This document shows, one piece after another, positions 1 through 8,049 of a stretch of DNA of 64,000 bases (positions are counted from its first letter, which is position 1; every line of letters begins with the position of its first letter). The notes under the pieces were generated by a model. It saw only the letters and a list, made by a program, of their open reading frames with translations. It did no database searches and had not been told where the DNA came from. This DNA comes from Paenibacillus nuruki (GTDB lineage: Bacteria > Bacillota > Bacilli > Paenibacillales > Paenibacillaceae): assembly GCF_001721045.1 (NCBI RefSeq), contig NZ_MDER01000012.1, positions 1 to 64,000 of the forward strand, written 5' to 3'. A program made the position numbers and the translations under genes.

Positions 1-219
1 TCACTATTATTTATAATTTTACAAAAACTTAATTGATAAAATTTAATTTTACGCAATTCATTATAGTTATTATCGGTATGAACACTATGATTTAAAAGGT
101 TTTTTATAAAAAAAGGTTATATATCTCTATTTTGACCTGAATCCGTATGCATATAGATAAGATTCAAAATGATTCTTTATTTAGAAACCTTATCCCCTCT
201 TGCCCGTAGAAAGTAGAAA

Positions 220-287
220 GGAATAGGAAATGTACTTAGTAAATGCAAACACATGTCAACCGTTTCCTATGTGTTAAGACCTATTCC
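220..287 (+). promoter_or_regulatory. Leader with nested and mutually exclusive inverted repeats
   Basis: This lies in the 351-base gene-free stretch before the small peptide gene. GGAATAGG (220-227) pairs with CCTATTCC (280-287), and inside it AACACAT (248-254) pairs with ATGTGTT (269-275). A competing stem is possible between TAGGAAA (224-230) and TTTCCTA (263-269), which uses bases of both nested stems. Seen: the complementary segments. Inferred: a structured 5' leader or operator for the peptide gene 65 bases downstream. The rest of 1-219 is AT-rich, with a TTGACC hexamer at 132-137 as a weak possible -35; nothing else is recognised there. Confidence 0.4.
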
Positions 288-351
288 GCTTCATTATTTC
301 AAATAAAACCACAAATGTACTTCAAAATGAACAAAAAAGGAGCTATTTATT

Positions 352-516
352 ATGGGTATGATTAAAAGTCTGATCAAACATCTGATCTCTTCGAAGAAAA
401 AGCGTAGGTGTTCGTATAGTAGCAGTGATCGTTATCGTCGTGGAGGTTTTCATAATCAACATGGGCGTGGACATTATCGAGGAAAGCGTTCATCCAGCTC
501 GTATAGCAGTAGCTAA
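352..516 (+). CDS. Small Arg/Ser-rich basic peptide (54 aa), unknown function
   Basis: ATG at 352 follows an AAAAGGAG ribosome binding site (335-342) by nine bases, and TAA is at 514-516. The peptide begins with an amphipathic, lysine-rich stretch (MGMIKSLIKHLISSKKKRR), followed by Ser/Tyr and a segment with RG repeats (RYRRGG, GRGHYRG), and ends in a serine tract (SSSSYSSS). There is one cysteine near residue 20 and no signal peptide. A rho-independent terminator follows 35 bases later, so it appears to be a complete monocistronic unit. I do not recognise the family. The composition suggests nucleic-acid or membrane-surface binding, but that is inference. It is shorter than 60 codons and easily missed. 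Confidence 0.6.
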   Translation: MGMIKSLIKHLISSKKKRRCSYSSSDRYRRGGFHNQHGRGHYRGKRSSSSYSSS

Positions 517-551
517 TCCGAGGATGATGTATTTCTATCAAGACAAAACAA

Positions 552-607
552 ATATCCCGTGCAGAATATCGTTAAGAGATACGATGTTATTCTGTCGGGA
601 TATTTTT
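552..607 (+). terminator. Rho-independent terminator after the small peptide gene
   Basis: ATATCCCG and CGGGATAT arms enclose a second imperfect arm pair (CAGAATATCGT with ACGATGTTATTCTG), followed by TTTTT. It closes the peptide transcript and sits just before the convergent kinase gene. Confidence 0.8.
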
Positions 608-619
608 ATGATCATTATT

Positions 620-1495
620 CTAATTTGAAATCATTTCAATCTCAGCAATAATCTGATCGATTTCTTGAGCAATCTCATCGATCTTATCGTAAGGCTGTGC
701 TGGCTCCACGAGGAGCATACGACGAATCATCTGATGCGTACGTGGATGAAGAGACAATTCGTCTTCCCAGCTACCCTGTGATTGTTCTGTAGCGATAGAA
801 GCTTCTTCGCTCTGCTCTTCATGACTATAGAGAAGGAATAACAACAAATGCCCCAAACCGTAAAAGTCGCTCGTTACATGCAAAGCTCGTCTAATCCGCT
901 TCTCTTCCTGATCACCACTAACCAGCTCATCAAGTAGCGCTACACTTCTTGTTCCTTCTCCTTGTTGCCACATCAGCCCTAGATCGATCAAATAGACTTG
1001 ATCTTGATCATAAATCACATTCGAAAGACTAATATCTCGGTGTACCCATCCTTGATGATGAATAGCAGTCACAATCTCTACTAATGGCTTCATCCATTGC
1101 AGAGCTTCACGTTCATTCAAGCGTATCCCTTGTTCGAAAATGAGCTCTCCTACATTATGCCCTTCCATATACGTCATCACCAGACAATGATAATGATGAT
1201 ATAGAAACGTATCGATCAATGCAGGAATGCAAGGATGATCTATTGCCGCCATCGCTTTACATTCACGGTCATAGATTAATTGTGCACGCCTATGACCACC
1301 ACGCAAAGGGTAGACTCTTTTCAATACACAGGTCTGCAAGGTCTGGATATCTTCGCATAGATAAGTGACACCATAACTTCCTGTGCCTAAGCGTCTACTA
1401 ATCCGATAACGCTCATGAATAAGCTGTCCTTCTGCAAAGTGTCGCTCTTGAACCCAGCGCATCAGATGACCTTGTAGTCGTTGTAATGCCTTCAA
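620..1495 (-). CDS. Hanks-type serine/threonine protein kinase, soluble
   Basis: The protein (291 aa) is a near-minimal eukaryotic-like kinase domain. It has a glycine loop GTGSYG at 37-42, a likely ATP-anchoring Lys59, a helix-C Glu78, catalytic loop HRDISLSN at 152-159 and DLG at 171-173 in place of the usual DFG. There is no transmembrane segment or PASTA domain, so it resembles the short cytoplasmic YbdM-type kinases rather than PrkC. The first in-frame start is TTG at 1495, directly after an in-frame stop. An ATG at 1462 with AAGG seven bases upstream is an alternative. The next gene upstream on the same strand is an Era-like GTPase 29 bases away, suggesting co-transcription. Substrates cannot be read from the sequence. 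Confidence 0.88.
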   Translation of the reverse strand: MKALQRLQGHLMRWVQERHFAEGQLIHERYRISRRLGTGSYGVTYLCEDIQTLQTCVLKRVYPLRGGHRRAQLIYDRECKAMAAIDHPCIPALIDTFLYHHYHCLVMTYMEGHNVGELIFEQGIRLNEREALQWMKPLVEIVTAIHHQGWVHRDISLSNVIYDQDQVYLIDLGLMWQQGEGTRSVALLDELVSGDQEEKRIRRALHVTSDFYGLGHLLLFLLYSHEEQSEEASIATEQSQGSWEDELSLHPRTHQMIRRMLLVEPAQPYDKIDEIAQEIDQIIAEIEMISN

Positions 1496-1524
1496 TCATT
1501 TATCCAGCCTTTCTGTTCAGATGC

Positions 1525-2577
1525 TTATTTAGGATCGTCTACTGATGTGATCTGAGATATATCTTGTTTTTTGGTACGTTCACGGAATTTTTTGTATAAT
1601 TTGCCGACGGTTTCAGGAGTGACTTCGATATTACGTTCGTATGCATATTTCACAGAATAACCTAGTGCTAATGTAATTGCTCCCGCCACGCCTGCTCCAG
1701 CTACAGAACCTGCACCCGGGAAGATTTTGAGCACTTGAGCAAATAGACTTTTGCCTAGATTACCAATAATAGCTGTAATCACTATTTCTTTCGCGGTTTC
1801 ACGACTAATCGGCTTATTATACAGTGCAGCTAAGCGTGTCAGTAGCCCGATCTGAATCGCTGTGATCGGAATAATATCAGCTCCTGGAATAGGTGCTGCT
1901 CCTATCGCCCCCGCCGAAGTAGCCGCGCCCACAATCCATTTGTTGGCAGTTGACGATTTTTCTTTGATCGTACGGGCGAATAGAATGTCCTTACTTTTTT
2001 TTTTCAATAGATCCAAAATGCTATCACGTAATGTATCAATATTTTGTCCGGTGCGTGAAGATACGGGAATGACTTGATATTTATGCCCTGTTTCTTGTTG
2101 AATACGACGAACCAGACGATCAATCTCATCTGCCGCATCAATTTTGTTCAATACAATAATAATATTGCTATTGATTTTCTCTAGTGCTTGTAATGAATTT
2201 TTTTCAGCTTCTGAATATACGGTTCCTGCGGCATTTAGGAAAAAAAGAACCACATCCGTTTTGCGATAATATTCGCGTGTCACGGCTGAGTTGCTAAGAT
2301 TCACATCATTCAAGCCCGGTGTATCGATAAAAATAATCTTTTCCCGATAAGCATAAGGCTTAATCTCGGTCGTCTCACCCGGTTCGGCGCCGACACCAGC
2401 TACTTCTTCGCCTACAATCCGATTAATGGTCGATGACTTCCCTGCATTCACATCACCGATTAAAGCGATCAATACTTCATCTTTCATCTGGCGATTAATC
2501 TCATCCATTTCTTTATCAAAAGCTTCATCTGCTGTTTTGCGAATCGTCGCTTTGAGCTGGTCATTATTCGTACTCAT
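1525..2577 (-). CDS. Era-like GTPase with C-terminal DUF697-type hydrophobic domain
   Basis: The protein is 350 aa from the ATG at 2577, chosen because AGGGGG lies five bases upstream. A start at 2619 would lack this and overlap the upstream gene. The GTPase motifs are in order: P-loop GDVNAGKSS, DTPGLND (G3), NKID (G4) and SSRTG (G5). The C-terminal part is rich in Gly, Ala and Ile (for example GAAPIPGADIIPITAIQIG), typical of DUF697 domains that associate with membranes. Proteins of this type are predicted membrane-linked GTPases of poorly known role. It lies between a reductase gene (31 bases upstream) and the protein kinase, so the three may form one transcript. Confidence 0.85.
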   Translation of the reverse strand: MSTNNDQLKATIRKTADEAFDKEMDEINRQMKDEVLIALIGDVNAGKSSTINRIVGEEVAGVGAEPGETTEIKPYAYREKIIFIDTPGLNDVNLSNSAVTREYYRKTDVVLFFLNAAGTVYSEAEKNSLQALEKINSNIIIVLNKIDAADEIDRLVRRIQQETGHKYQVIPVSSRTGQNIDTLRDSILDLLKKKSKDILFARTIKEKSSTANKWIVGAATSAGAIGAAPIPGADIIPITAIQIGLLTRLAALYNKPISRETAKEIVITAIIGNLGKSLFAQVLKIFPGAGSVAGAGVAGAITLALGYSVKYAYERNIEVTPETVGKLYKKFRERTKKQDISQITSVDDPK

Positions 2578-2608
2578 CGTGTGCCCCCTATATAGATCAA
2601 AATATCGT

Positions 2609-3640
2609 TTACGATTCAAAATCTTCTAATACTAATTTGCCAATCATATCGCCTGCTTCTAACAATCGATGGGCTTCTCGTAACTGAGTGGCATTGATCG
2701 GACGTAGACGCTTGGTTTCTGTCGTACGAAGCTTTCCTTCATCAATGTGAGTAGCAATCCGATTCAAAATTATACCTTGCTCACTCATATCGTCTGTCTC
2801 ATACATCGAACGGGTGAACATAAATTCCCAGACAAACGTAGCACTTTTGTTTTTGAGTGCTTCCAGATCAATCGGTTGCTCGGTTTCGACAATCGAACAG
2901 ATTTTGCCTTGTGGTGCTATCGCATCCGCCATATGTTGCCAGTGTTGATCGGTATGATTTAAGCATAAAATATAATGCACATCGGAAAAACCTATCTTTT
3001 TCAACTGAGGCACAAATGTATCATGGTGGTTAATCACATGATCGGCTCCATGTGCTTTCGCCCAATCTGATGTTTCTGGACGTGAAGCTGTACCAATAAC
3101 CGTCAATCCTGCCAGATGTGCAATCTGTGTAGCGATAGAACCGACTCCGCCTGCGGCATTGATAATCAATATTGTTTTGCCAGAATTGGATACTGTATCT
3201 TCCGAAATTCCCAGACGCTCATGAATTGCTTCCCATGCTGTAAGTGCAGTCAAAGGCAAAGCAGCCGCAGCGGCAAAATCAAGTGACTTCGGCTTATGCC
3301 CTACAATTCGTTCATCAACAAGATGGTATTCACTGTTACCACCTGCTCGTGCAACACTCCCTGCATAGAAGACCTCATCTCCTACCTGAAAATGAGTGAC
3401 TTGATTTCCTACTTCAACCACAATACCCGCTACATCCCAGCCTAGAATACGTGGATTCTCTTCCACTTGATCTTTGGGTGCTCTAATCTTGGTATCTACA
3501 GGATTCACAGAAATCGCTTGGACTTGTACCAATAGATCATGTCCACTAGCCGATGGTCTCGGTATTTCTACATCTAATAGACTGTCTGCTTGATCGATAG
3601 GTAAGTAATGGGTCACCCCTACAGCTTTCATCGTATTCAT
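2609..3640 (-). CDS. Zinc-independent medium-chain dehydrogenase/reductase (quinone oxidoreductase-like)
   Basis: The protein (343 aa) has the N-terminal GroES-like fold with LGWDVAGIVVEVG, then a Rossmann fold with the nucleotide-binding motif INAAGGVGSIATQIA. The cysteine ligands of classical zinc alcohol dehydrogenases are absent. The opening MKAVGVTHYLPI and ISVNPVDTKIR match the subfamily often annotated as zinc-binding alcohol dehydrogenase family, in practice NADPH-dependent quinone or enone reductases. The start is ATG 3640, with GGAGGG eight bases upstream. It is divergent from the sugar-oxidation operon, with 195 bases between starts. The substrate is unknown. Confidence 0.88.
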   Translation of the reverse strand: MNTMKAVGVTHYLPIDQADSLLDVEIPRPSASGHDLLVQVQAISVNPVDTKIRAPKDQVEENPRILGWDVAGIVVEVGNQVTHFQVGDEVFYAGSVARAGGNSEYHLVDERIVGHKPKSLDFAAAAALPLTALTAWEAIHERLGISEDTVSNSGKTILIINAAGGVGSIATQIAHLAGLTVIGTASRPETSDWAKAHGADHVINHHDTFVPQLKKIGFSDVHYILCLNHTDQHWQHMADAIAPQGKICSIVETEQPIDLEALKNKSATFVWEFMFTRSMYETDDMSEQGIILNRIATHIDEGKLRTTETKRLRPINATQLREAHRLLEAGDMIGKLVLEDFES

Positions 3641-3835
3641 TATTTCATCCCTCCGGTATCTATGTACTTCTTTGGTATATATTTACCCGTTATTCATTTA
3701 TCTCACACTAACCGCTTCGCTCTTTTATTTATCCCTTATTCTACTTCTACGTTCAGATCACCTTATTGGATACAAATACATGGTACATTGGGCAAATCAA
3801 TGGATGTATGTGACGAAGGAGCTGACGATCTACGT

Positions 3836-4690
3836 ATGAAACTTTCTGTGTTTACCGTATGTACTCCTGATCTAACACCTGAACAATTGATTACAGCAGC
3901 AACTCAAGCAGGGATAGACGGGATTGAGTGGCGGTTTGCGTCTATTCCTAAAGAAGCTTTAGCAGAAGAACCTTCGTTCTGGCGACATAATCGTTGTTCG
4001 ATTGATCCAGAACATACCGAACCGAGCGTCTCGATCATTAAGCAATCTGTACAGCAACATCAATTGGAATCGATTGCTCTTGTGCCTTATCTAAAATGTG
4101 GTGATCTAGACAGCACCCATCATGCTTTTGCCACTGCTCAGCAACTGGGAGCTTCGATGATGCGTGTTGGTGTGCCAATGTATGATCGCACCCGTCATTA
4201 TCGTGATCTGGATGCAGAAGCGACCCGGTACCTTTCCAGTGTGCAAGAACTCGCTCAACAATACGGGATCCAAGCATTGATCGAAACGCATCATCAGACG
4301 ATAGCTGCCAGTGCTTCTGCCGCTTTACGTCTGGTTGAACATCTTGATCCAGAACATATAGGCGTTCTCTACGATCCGGGCAATATGGTGCATGAAGGAT
4401 ATGAGAATTATCGGATGGGACTTCAATTACTCGGGCCTTATCTGGCTCATGTTCATGTTAAAAATGCAGCATGGATACAACAAGATCAGCAGTGGCATTG
4501 TCAGTGGGCTCCGATGCTTGAAGGTATCGTTCCGTGGCAACAGATTATTAGTGATCTGCAAAGTGTAGGATACGACGGTTATCTGGGTGTCGAAGACTTT
4601 AGCGGACAAATGGATTCCTTCGAGATGTTGCAGTATTTTGCCGGATCATTCCGTGAGCTTGCCGGACAGTATATCAAGGAGGGACAGTAA
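3836..4690 (+). CDS. Sugar phosphate isomerase/epimerase family, TIM barrel
   Basis: The protein is 284 aa from the ATG at 3836, the first start after an AAGGAG at 3816-3821. Longer upstream readings have no ribosome site or typical family start. It shows the xylose-isomerase-like/AP-endonuclease-2 barrel with metal-ligand positions: Glu150 in ALIETHH, Asp180 in GVLYDPGN, His205/His207 in AHVHVKNA, and Glu253 in GVEDFSG. These enzymes isomerise or epimerise keto sugars or inositol derivatives using a divalent metal. The stop codon shares its last base with the next ATG (TAATG), indicating translational coupling to the dehydrogenase. The substrate is not deducible, though the operon suggests a polyol or sugar oxidation route. 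Confidence 0.88.
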   Translation: MKLSVFTVCTPDLTPEQLITAATQAGIDGIEWRFASIPKEALAEEPSFWRHNRCSIDPEHTEPSVSIIKQSVQQHQLESIALVPYLKCGDLDSTHHAFATAQQLGASMMRVGVPMYDRTRHYRDLDAEATRYLSSVQELAQQYGIQALIETHHQTIAASASAALRLVEHLDPEHIGVLYDPGNMVHEGYENYRMGLQLLGPYLAHVHVKNAAWIQQDQQWHCQWAPMLEGIVPWQQIISDLQSVGYDGYLGVEDFSGQMDSFEMLQYFAGSFRELAGQYIKEGQ

Positions 4691-5874
4691 TGACACAGTC
4701 AGATTCTAGCGTACGTGTAGGTATTATTGGAGTCGGCAATATGGGGAGTGCTCATGCCCGCACTTTATTATCAGGGACGATCAAGGGTGCAGAACTTGTC
4801 GCTGTCTGCGATATTCGAGAAATGATGCGTGATTGGGTGAGTGAACAGTTATCACCGACACTGGCTTTTTGGACAAATGCAGAAGAGATGTTGTCTTCAG
4901 GTACGGTGGATGCTGTCATTCTAGCGACTCCTCATTATGATCATGCAAGACAAGCGGCACTCGCTTTTGGCGCAGGTATTCATGTCTTAGTTGAAAAGCC
5001 TGCTGGCGTATACACAAGACAAGTACGAGAAATGAATGAAGCCGCTGCTCAAAGTGGTAGTGTCTTTTCGATCATGTACAATCAACGTACCAATCCCCTT
5101 TATATCAAATTAAAAGACTTGATCTCTTCCGGTGAACTGGGCGAGATTAGACGGCTGAATTGGATTATTACTAACTGGTATCGGTCGCAAAGTTATTACG
5201 ATTCTGGCGGTTGGCGTGCGACATGGAGTGGTGAAGGTGGTGGGGTGTTGATCAATCAATGTCCACATCAACTCGATCTATTGCAATGGACAACAGGGAT
5301 GATGCCTACACGTATTCGAGCATTTTGCCAGTTCGGTAAGTATCGCAATATTGAAGTGGAAGATGATGTGACTGCTTATGCCGAATATGAGAATGGCGCA
5401 ACCGCTGTATTTATTACTACCACAGGTGAATATCCGGGTAGCAATCGATTTGAAATTACAGGCGATCAAGGCAAAATCGTAATCGAAAACGACACCCTGA
5501 CATTTTGGCGCTTACGTGAATCAGAGACTCAATTTAATAAGCATTATGAAGGCAAGTTCGGGCATCCTGAATGTTGGAAATGTGAGATCCCGATCGAAGG
5601 CATCGAGACCGGTCATCCAGGCATTATACAAAATTGGATCGATAGTATTCAGCATGGTACAGCTCTGATTGCTCCCGGGGAAGAAGGGATTCGTGGATTG
5701 AGCTTATCGAATGCGATGTATTTATCTACATGGATCGATGATTGGGTAGCATTGCCTGTCAGTGAAGAACAATTTGAACATGAATTAGAACAACGTAAAC
5801 AACATTCCTCGATCTCCAAAAGTAATGCGGCAACTGACCAACTGCCTACAGATCTAAGTGCTACGTATAAATAA
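4690..5874 (+). CDS. Gfo/Idh/MocA family NAD(P)-dependent oxidoreductase (first of pair)
   Basis: The protein (394 aa) starts with a Rossmann motif GIIGVGNMGSAHA (11-23) and carries the family signature VEKPAG (101-106, Lys103). A catalytic-region histidine lies in CPHQLDLLQW (191-200), inside the C-terminal alpha/beta domain. Members oxidise or reduce sugars and inositols at a hydroxyl group using NAD(P). It is coupled to the isomerase by TAATG overlap and followed 34 bases later by a second family member, a common arrangement in inositol or sugar catabolic operons. The last 30 residues are polar and poorly conserved. The start is fixed by the overlap and a GGAGGGA site inside the upstream gene. 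Confidence 0.9.
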   Translation: MTQSDSSVRVGIIGVGNMGSAHARTLLSGTIKGAELVAVCDIREMMRDWVSEQLSPTLAFWTNAEEMLSSGTVDAVILATPHYDHARQAALAFGAGIHVLVEKPAGVYTRQVREMNEAAAQSGSVFSIMYNQRTNPLYIKLKDLISSGELGEIRRLNWIITNWYRSQSYYDSGGWRATWSGEGGGVLINQCPHQLDLLQWTTGMMPTRIRAFCQFGKYRNIEVEDDVTAYAEYENGATAVFITTTGEYPGSNRFEITGDQGKIVIENDTLTFWRLRESETQFNKHYEGKFGHPECWKCEIPIEGIETGHPGIIQNWIDSIQHGTALIAPGEEGIRGLSLSNAMYLSTWIDDWVALPVSEEQFEHELEQRKQHSSISKSNAATDQLPTDLSATYK

Positions 5875-5908
5875 TTTTGTATAAGCTATGTATTTAGGAG
5901 GTTTAGAG

Positions 5909-7042
5909 ATGAGTCAGAACCACAAAGACGGCATGTTCTATGCACCAACAAGTGAATATCAATCTCAAATCGTCTGTGCCCCCGGTCAATTTCAGATCGC
6001 TGTTGCTGCACTGGATCACGGGCATATCTATGGAATGTGTGAAGGACTGGTACAAGCGGGAGCTTCGGTCAAATGGGTGTATGATCCTGATCCACTCAAA
6101 GTCGAACAATTTCGTAAGCAATTCCCTGAAGTGGCTATTGCTCCAACATTAGAGCATATTTTACAAGATGACGATATTGTGTTGGTGGCTGCGGCGGCTA
6201 TTCCAGCAGATCGAGGGCCTTTGGGGATACAGGTTATGCAAGCAGGCAAAGATTATTTTACAGACAAAGCGCCATTTACTACACTGGATCAGCTGACTCA
6301 AGCTAGGCTAGAAGCAGAACGTAGTGGACGTAAATATATGGTCTATTATAGTGAACGTCTGCATGTAGAAAGTGCTGTCTATGCAGAGCAATTGATTGGG
6401 CAAGGTGCAATCGGACGTGTCATACAGGTGATCGGCACAGGGCCTCATCGCTTACAAGCTTCCAAGCGACCGGACTGGTTTTTTCAGCGTGAACGGTATG
6501 GCGGTATTTTGTGCGATATTGGAAGTCATCAGATTGAACAATTTTTAACCTTTACAGGTTCTACAGATGCATCGATTCAGCACAGTCGTGTTGCAAACTT
6601 TCATCATCCTCAATATCCAGAATTAGAAGACTTCGGAGAAATTTCATTGCTAGGAGATAGTGGAGCTTCGGGATATATGCGTGTCGATTGGTTTACACCG
6701 GAAGGGCTTAGTACATGGGGAGATGGACGAACGACTATTCTAGGCACAGACGGTTATATTGAACTGCGTAAATATGTAGATATCGCTCGGGATTCTACAG
6801 GAGATCATGTGTATCTGGTTAATCACGAAGGTGAATATCATTTTGACGTAAAAGGTAAAGTGGGTTATCCCTTTTTCGGTCAACTGATATTGGATGTATT
6901 GGAACGAACAGAGCGTGCGATGACACAAGAGCATGCATTCAAAGCCGCTGAATTATGTCTACTTTCACAACAACAAGCGTGGAATCAAGCAGCGCCTTTG
7001 CAAGGATTTACTTCTTCGCCTGTAGTGAATCGACTGTCCTAG
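5909..7042 (+). CDS. Gfo/Idh/MocA family oxidoreductase (second of pair)
   Basis: The protein is 377 aa from the ATG at 5909, placed seven bases after TAGGAGG; an upstream ATG at 5888 precedes that site and is unlikely. The N-terminal Rossmann segment is divergent (VAALDHGHIYGM, without a clear GxGxxG), and the EKP signature is replaced by DKAP (119-122), keeping the lysine. The C-terminal domain has GGILCDIGSHQIEQF with His207 at the catalytic position. Members with HGH-type openings are found beside canonical family members in several Bacillota sugar operons. It is probably a partner dehydrogenase in the same pathway; the substrate is unknown. Confidence 0.87.
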   Translation: MSQNHKDGMFYAPTSEYQSQIVCAPGQFQIAVAALDHGHIYGMCEGLVQAGASVKWVYDPDPLKVEQFRKQFPEVAIAPTLEHILQDDDIVLVAAAAIPADRGPLGIQVMQAGKDYFTDKAPFTTLDQLTQARLEAERSGRKYMVYYSERLHVESAVYAEQLIGQGAIGRVIQVIGTGPHRLQASKRPDWFFQRERYGGILCDIGSHQIEQFLTFTGSTDASIQHSRVANFHHPQYPELEDFGEISLLGDSGASGYMRVDWFTPEGLSTWGDGRTTILGTDGYIELRKYVDIARDSTGDHVYLVNHEGEYHFDVKGKVGYPFFGQLILDVLERTERAMTQEHAFKAAELCLLSQQQAWNQAAPLQGFTSSPVVNRLS

Positions 7043-7106
7043 CATTCTCTGTCAGTGTTACAATGGAGTCGAGATTATAGACCCATTGCAGGAGGTACAC
7101 TGGCAG

Positions 7107-7970
7107 ATGCCAAATACATTGCGTTTAGACCAGTCTGTCACTTATGGATATCGCTCGGAAATGCCTTTTCAACCACCGACCGTCGATGGATTTCATTCTC
7201 ATCTGCATTATGAAATTTATTATTTTCATGCAGGTGTATGTACGTATATTATTGGAGATCGCAGTTATGATCTACGTCCAGGCGATGTGTTATTGATGCA
7301 TGGTATGACATTACACCGTCCTCATCCTGCTCCAGATCAGCCTTATATTCGTACAATTTTGCATTTTGATCCGTCGGTGTTACACAATTATATTCAAGCA
7401 AAACATATCACGGAATTACTATATCCTTTTGAACAGATCGGTAATTGTCGTCTTTCTCTGAATCCAGAGCAACAAGCGGAATGGGAGCAATCTTTGGCTT
7501 CTCTTCAACAGATCGCTCCTCAGGCAAATGAAAAAGTATCGCTGCGATTTATGATGCGTATGTGTGATCTACTGTCTTTACTTGCAGAACGATGCAAGCA
7601 AGAACATATTGCCTATGAGCGTATCGGCAAATCAGGATATGCACAGGCGATCCTTGATTATATCGAAGCTCATTATATGCACGATATCACACTGGATCAT
7701 ATTGCCGATCATCTTCATCTCTCCAAGCCTTATATTGCAAGCGTATTCAAGCAATCGACAGGGACAACCGTGTTCAAATATCTATACAATCGGCGGATTA
7801 CACAGGCTACATTGTTATTTCAATATCAAGCCGATCTATCGATTACAGAAGCAAGTCGATTGGTTGGATTCAAGCAATTAACTCATTTTAGCCGACTATT
7901 CAAGCAAATGGTCGGTTGCTCACCTGAAGTGTACCGAGCCAAGTGGGTCAACACTATAGTCGATTCGTAA
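7107..7970 (+). CDS. AraC-family transcriptional regulator with N-terminal cupin
   Basis: The protein is 287 aa from the ATG at 7107, with GGAGG at 7091-7095; a TTG at 7086 would precede that site. The N-terminal half is a cupin-like effector domain (HSHLHYEIYYF, YDLRPGDVLLMH). The C-terminal ~100 residues hold two helix-turn-helix motifs (ITLDHIADHLHLSKPYIASV and ITEASRLVGFKQLTHFSRLF). Such regulators sense a sugar or metabolite and usually activate their own operon. It is the last gene of the isomerase/dehydrogenase cluster, 64 bases after it and before a strong terminator, so it most likely controls that cluster. Confidence 0.9.
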   Translation: MPNTLRLDQSVTYGYRSEMPFQPPTVDGFHSHLHYEIYYFHAGVCTYIIGDRSYDLRPGDVLLMHGMTLHRPHPAPDQPYIRTILHFDPSVLHNYIQAKHITELLYPFEQIGNCRLSLNPEQQAEWEQSLASLQQIAPQANEKVSLRFMMRMCDLLSLLAERCKQEHIAYERIGKSGYAQAILDYIEAHYMHDITLDHIADHLHLSKPYIASVFKQSTGTTVFKYLYNRRITQATLLFQYQADLSITEASRLVGFKQLTHFSRLFKQMVGCSPEVYRAKWVNTIVDS

Positions 7971-7978
7971 TAAGTAGC

Positions 7979-8024
7979 AAAGCCTGATCACTGTAAGTTA
8001 TATCTACAGTAATCAGGCTTTTTG
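7979..8024 (+). terminator. Rho-independent terminator of the sugar oxidation operon
   Basis: AAAGCCTGATCACTGTA and TACAGTAATCAGGCTTT form a long stem with one mismatch and an eight-base loop, followed by TT. It lies between convergent genes and may also serve the SLH protein gene on the minus strand. Confidence 0.85.
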
Positions 8025-8049
8025 TATGTTTACTATTACATGTGTGACC

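Noticed and set aside
425-628. 67-codon plus-strand ORF overlapping the small peptide gene
   Set aside because: It has no ribosome site, runs through the terminator hairpin, and the overlapping 352-516 frame has proper start signals.
3608-3835. N-terminal extension of the isomerase gene to 3608
   Set aside because: The extension overlaps the divergent reductase start, has no ribosome site, and does not resemble the family; AAGGAG precedes the ATG at 3836.
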